NCBI GenBank assembly: GCA_943788935.1
Contig: CALSSE010000002.1
Location: forward strand, 56,716-120,715
Reading direction: 5' to 3'
Length of the DNA stretch: 64,000 bases
Source: an uncultured bacterium
GTDB taxonomy: Bacteria > Myxococcota_A > Bradymonadia > UBA7976 > VGTA01
In this document: piece after piece, positions 63,909-64,000 of the stretch
How positions within the stretch are numbered: the stretch's first letter is position 1
Layout of the letters: the number at the start of each line of letters is the position of its first letter
The notes under the pieces: generated by a model
Told to the model about the DNA's origin: nothing
Database searches by the model: none
What the model saw: the letters and a program-made list of their open reading frames with translations, nothing else
Made by a program: the position numbers and the translations under genes

Positions 63909-64000
63909 CTTTAAGCCTTGCGGTTTTAATATATATGCAATGATTACCTACAGGCAGTTCAAGGAGTGAGCTTGATCAGCTTGGGTGACGGAGGTTTATC

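Noticed and set aside
1..64000. tRNA, rRNA, riboswitch or transposon genes
   Set aside because: Reading the intergenic gaps on both strands gave no cloverleaf, rRNA segment, transposase motif or terminal inverted repeats that I could support.

Overview
The window looks like chromosomal DNA of a Gram-negative, type IV pilus-bearing bacterium from the former deltaproteobacteria, most likely Myxococcota or Bradymonadota-like. This is inferred from gene content, not from a marker-gene search. The pointers are many secreted lipoproteins, giant proteins with MopE-type repeats (consensus CDGxDNDCDGxxDE), thrombospondin type-3 repeats, a MYXO-CTERM-like tail, an NtrC-type regulator beside the pil cluster, abundant Ser/Thr kinase-like proteins, and G+C of about one half by eye. 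No rRNA, tRNA, CRISPR array, insertion sequence or phage was found.

Layout. 1-2067: the 3' part of an LTA-synthase-like membrane sulfatase. 2146-10802 (minus): a repeat-rich lipoprotein and a giant MopE-repeat surface protein that looks like two proteins joined head to tail. 10926-13642 (minus): an RNase Y homologue translationally coupled to a pseudokinase. 13754-20947 (plus): a sigma54 activator and the pilus alignment and secretin genes pilM-N (fused), pilO, pilP, pilQ. 21058-25422: aroK-aroB fusion, a lipoprotein, a small protein, aroQ and efp. 25477-32442: a TPR protein, an alpha/beta hydrolase and a degenerate rhomboid. 32581-40975: a coupled micro-ORF, an Ig-like lipoprotein, murI, a small conserved protein, and ftsE-ftsX-envC plus a yibQ-like gene (septal peptidoglycan hydrolysis). 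41166-46318: FHA protein, OmpA/TSP3 porin-like protein and a triple-parvulin chaperone. 46403-48909: hisS (minus) and an RluD-type pseudouridine synthase. 49007-50923: another MopE-repeat lipoprotein. 50969-54163: TerB-like and tandem TerD genes (minus), then dnaJ. 54204-58129: unknown envelope proteins and a lipoprotein with a probable DUF5648 end. 58320-60606: a Ser/Thr kinase followed by a formylglycine-generating-enzyme-like (FGE) domain protein. 60717-63908 (minus): a secreted lipoprotein with two P-domains and a hydrolase domain.

The most exciting locus is 58320-60643. The C-terminal end of the FGE-like protein has the look of a diversity-generating retroelement (DGR) variable region. 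Where the family usually carries Asn, several codons (AGC, AGC, AAC, GGC, AGC, CTC, CAC, AAC) are AAC or reachable from AAC by changing only A. A perfect 8-bp-stem hairpin follows directly after the stop codon, as at known DGR targets. No reverse transcriptase or template repeat lies in the window, so this would be a remote (orphan) target. The kinase and FGE parts may be one ancestral gene split by frameshifts.

A second theme is loss of catalytic residues in several enzyme-like proteins (pseudokinase, rhomboid, EnvC LytM domain, FGE domain). A third is in-frame tandem repeats of 12, 15, 21, 24 or 27 bp in many genes, including an N-terminal extension of hisS and duplications of a start codon and a stop codon.
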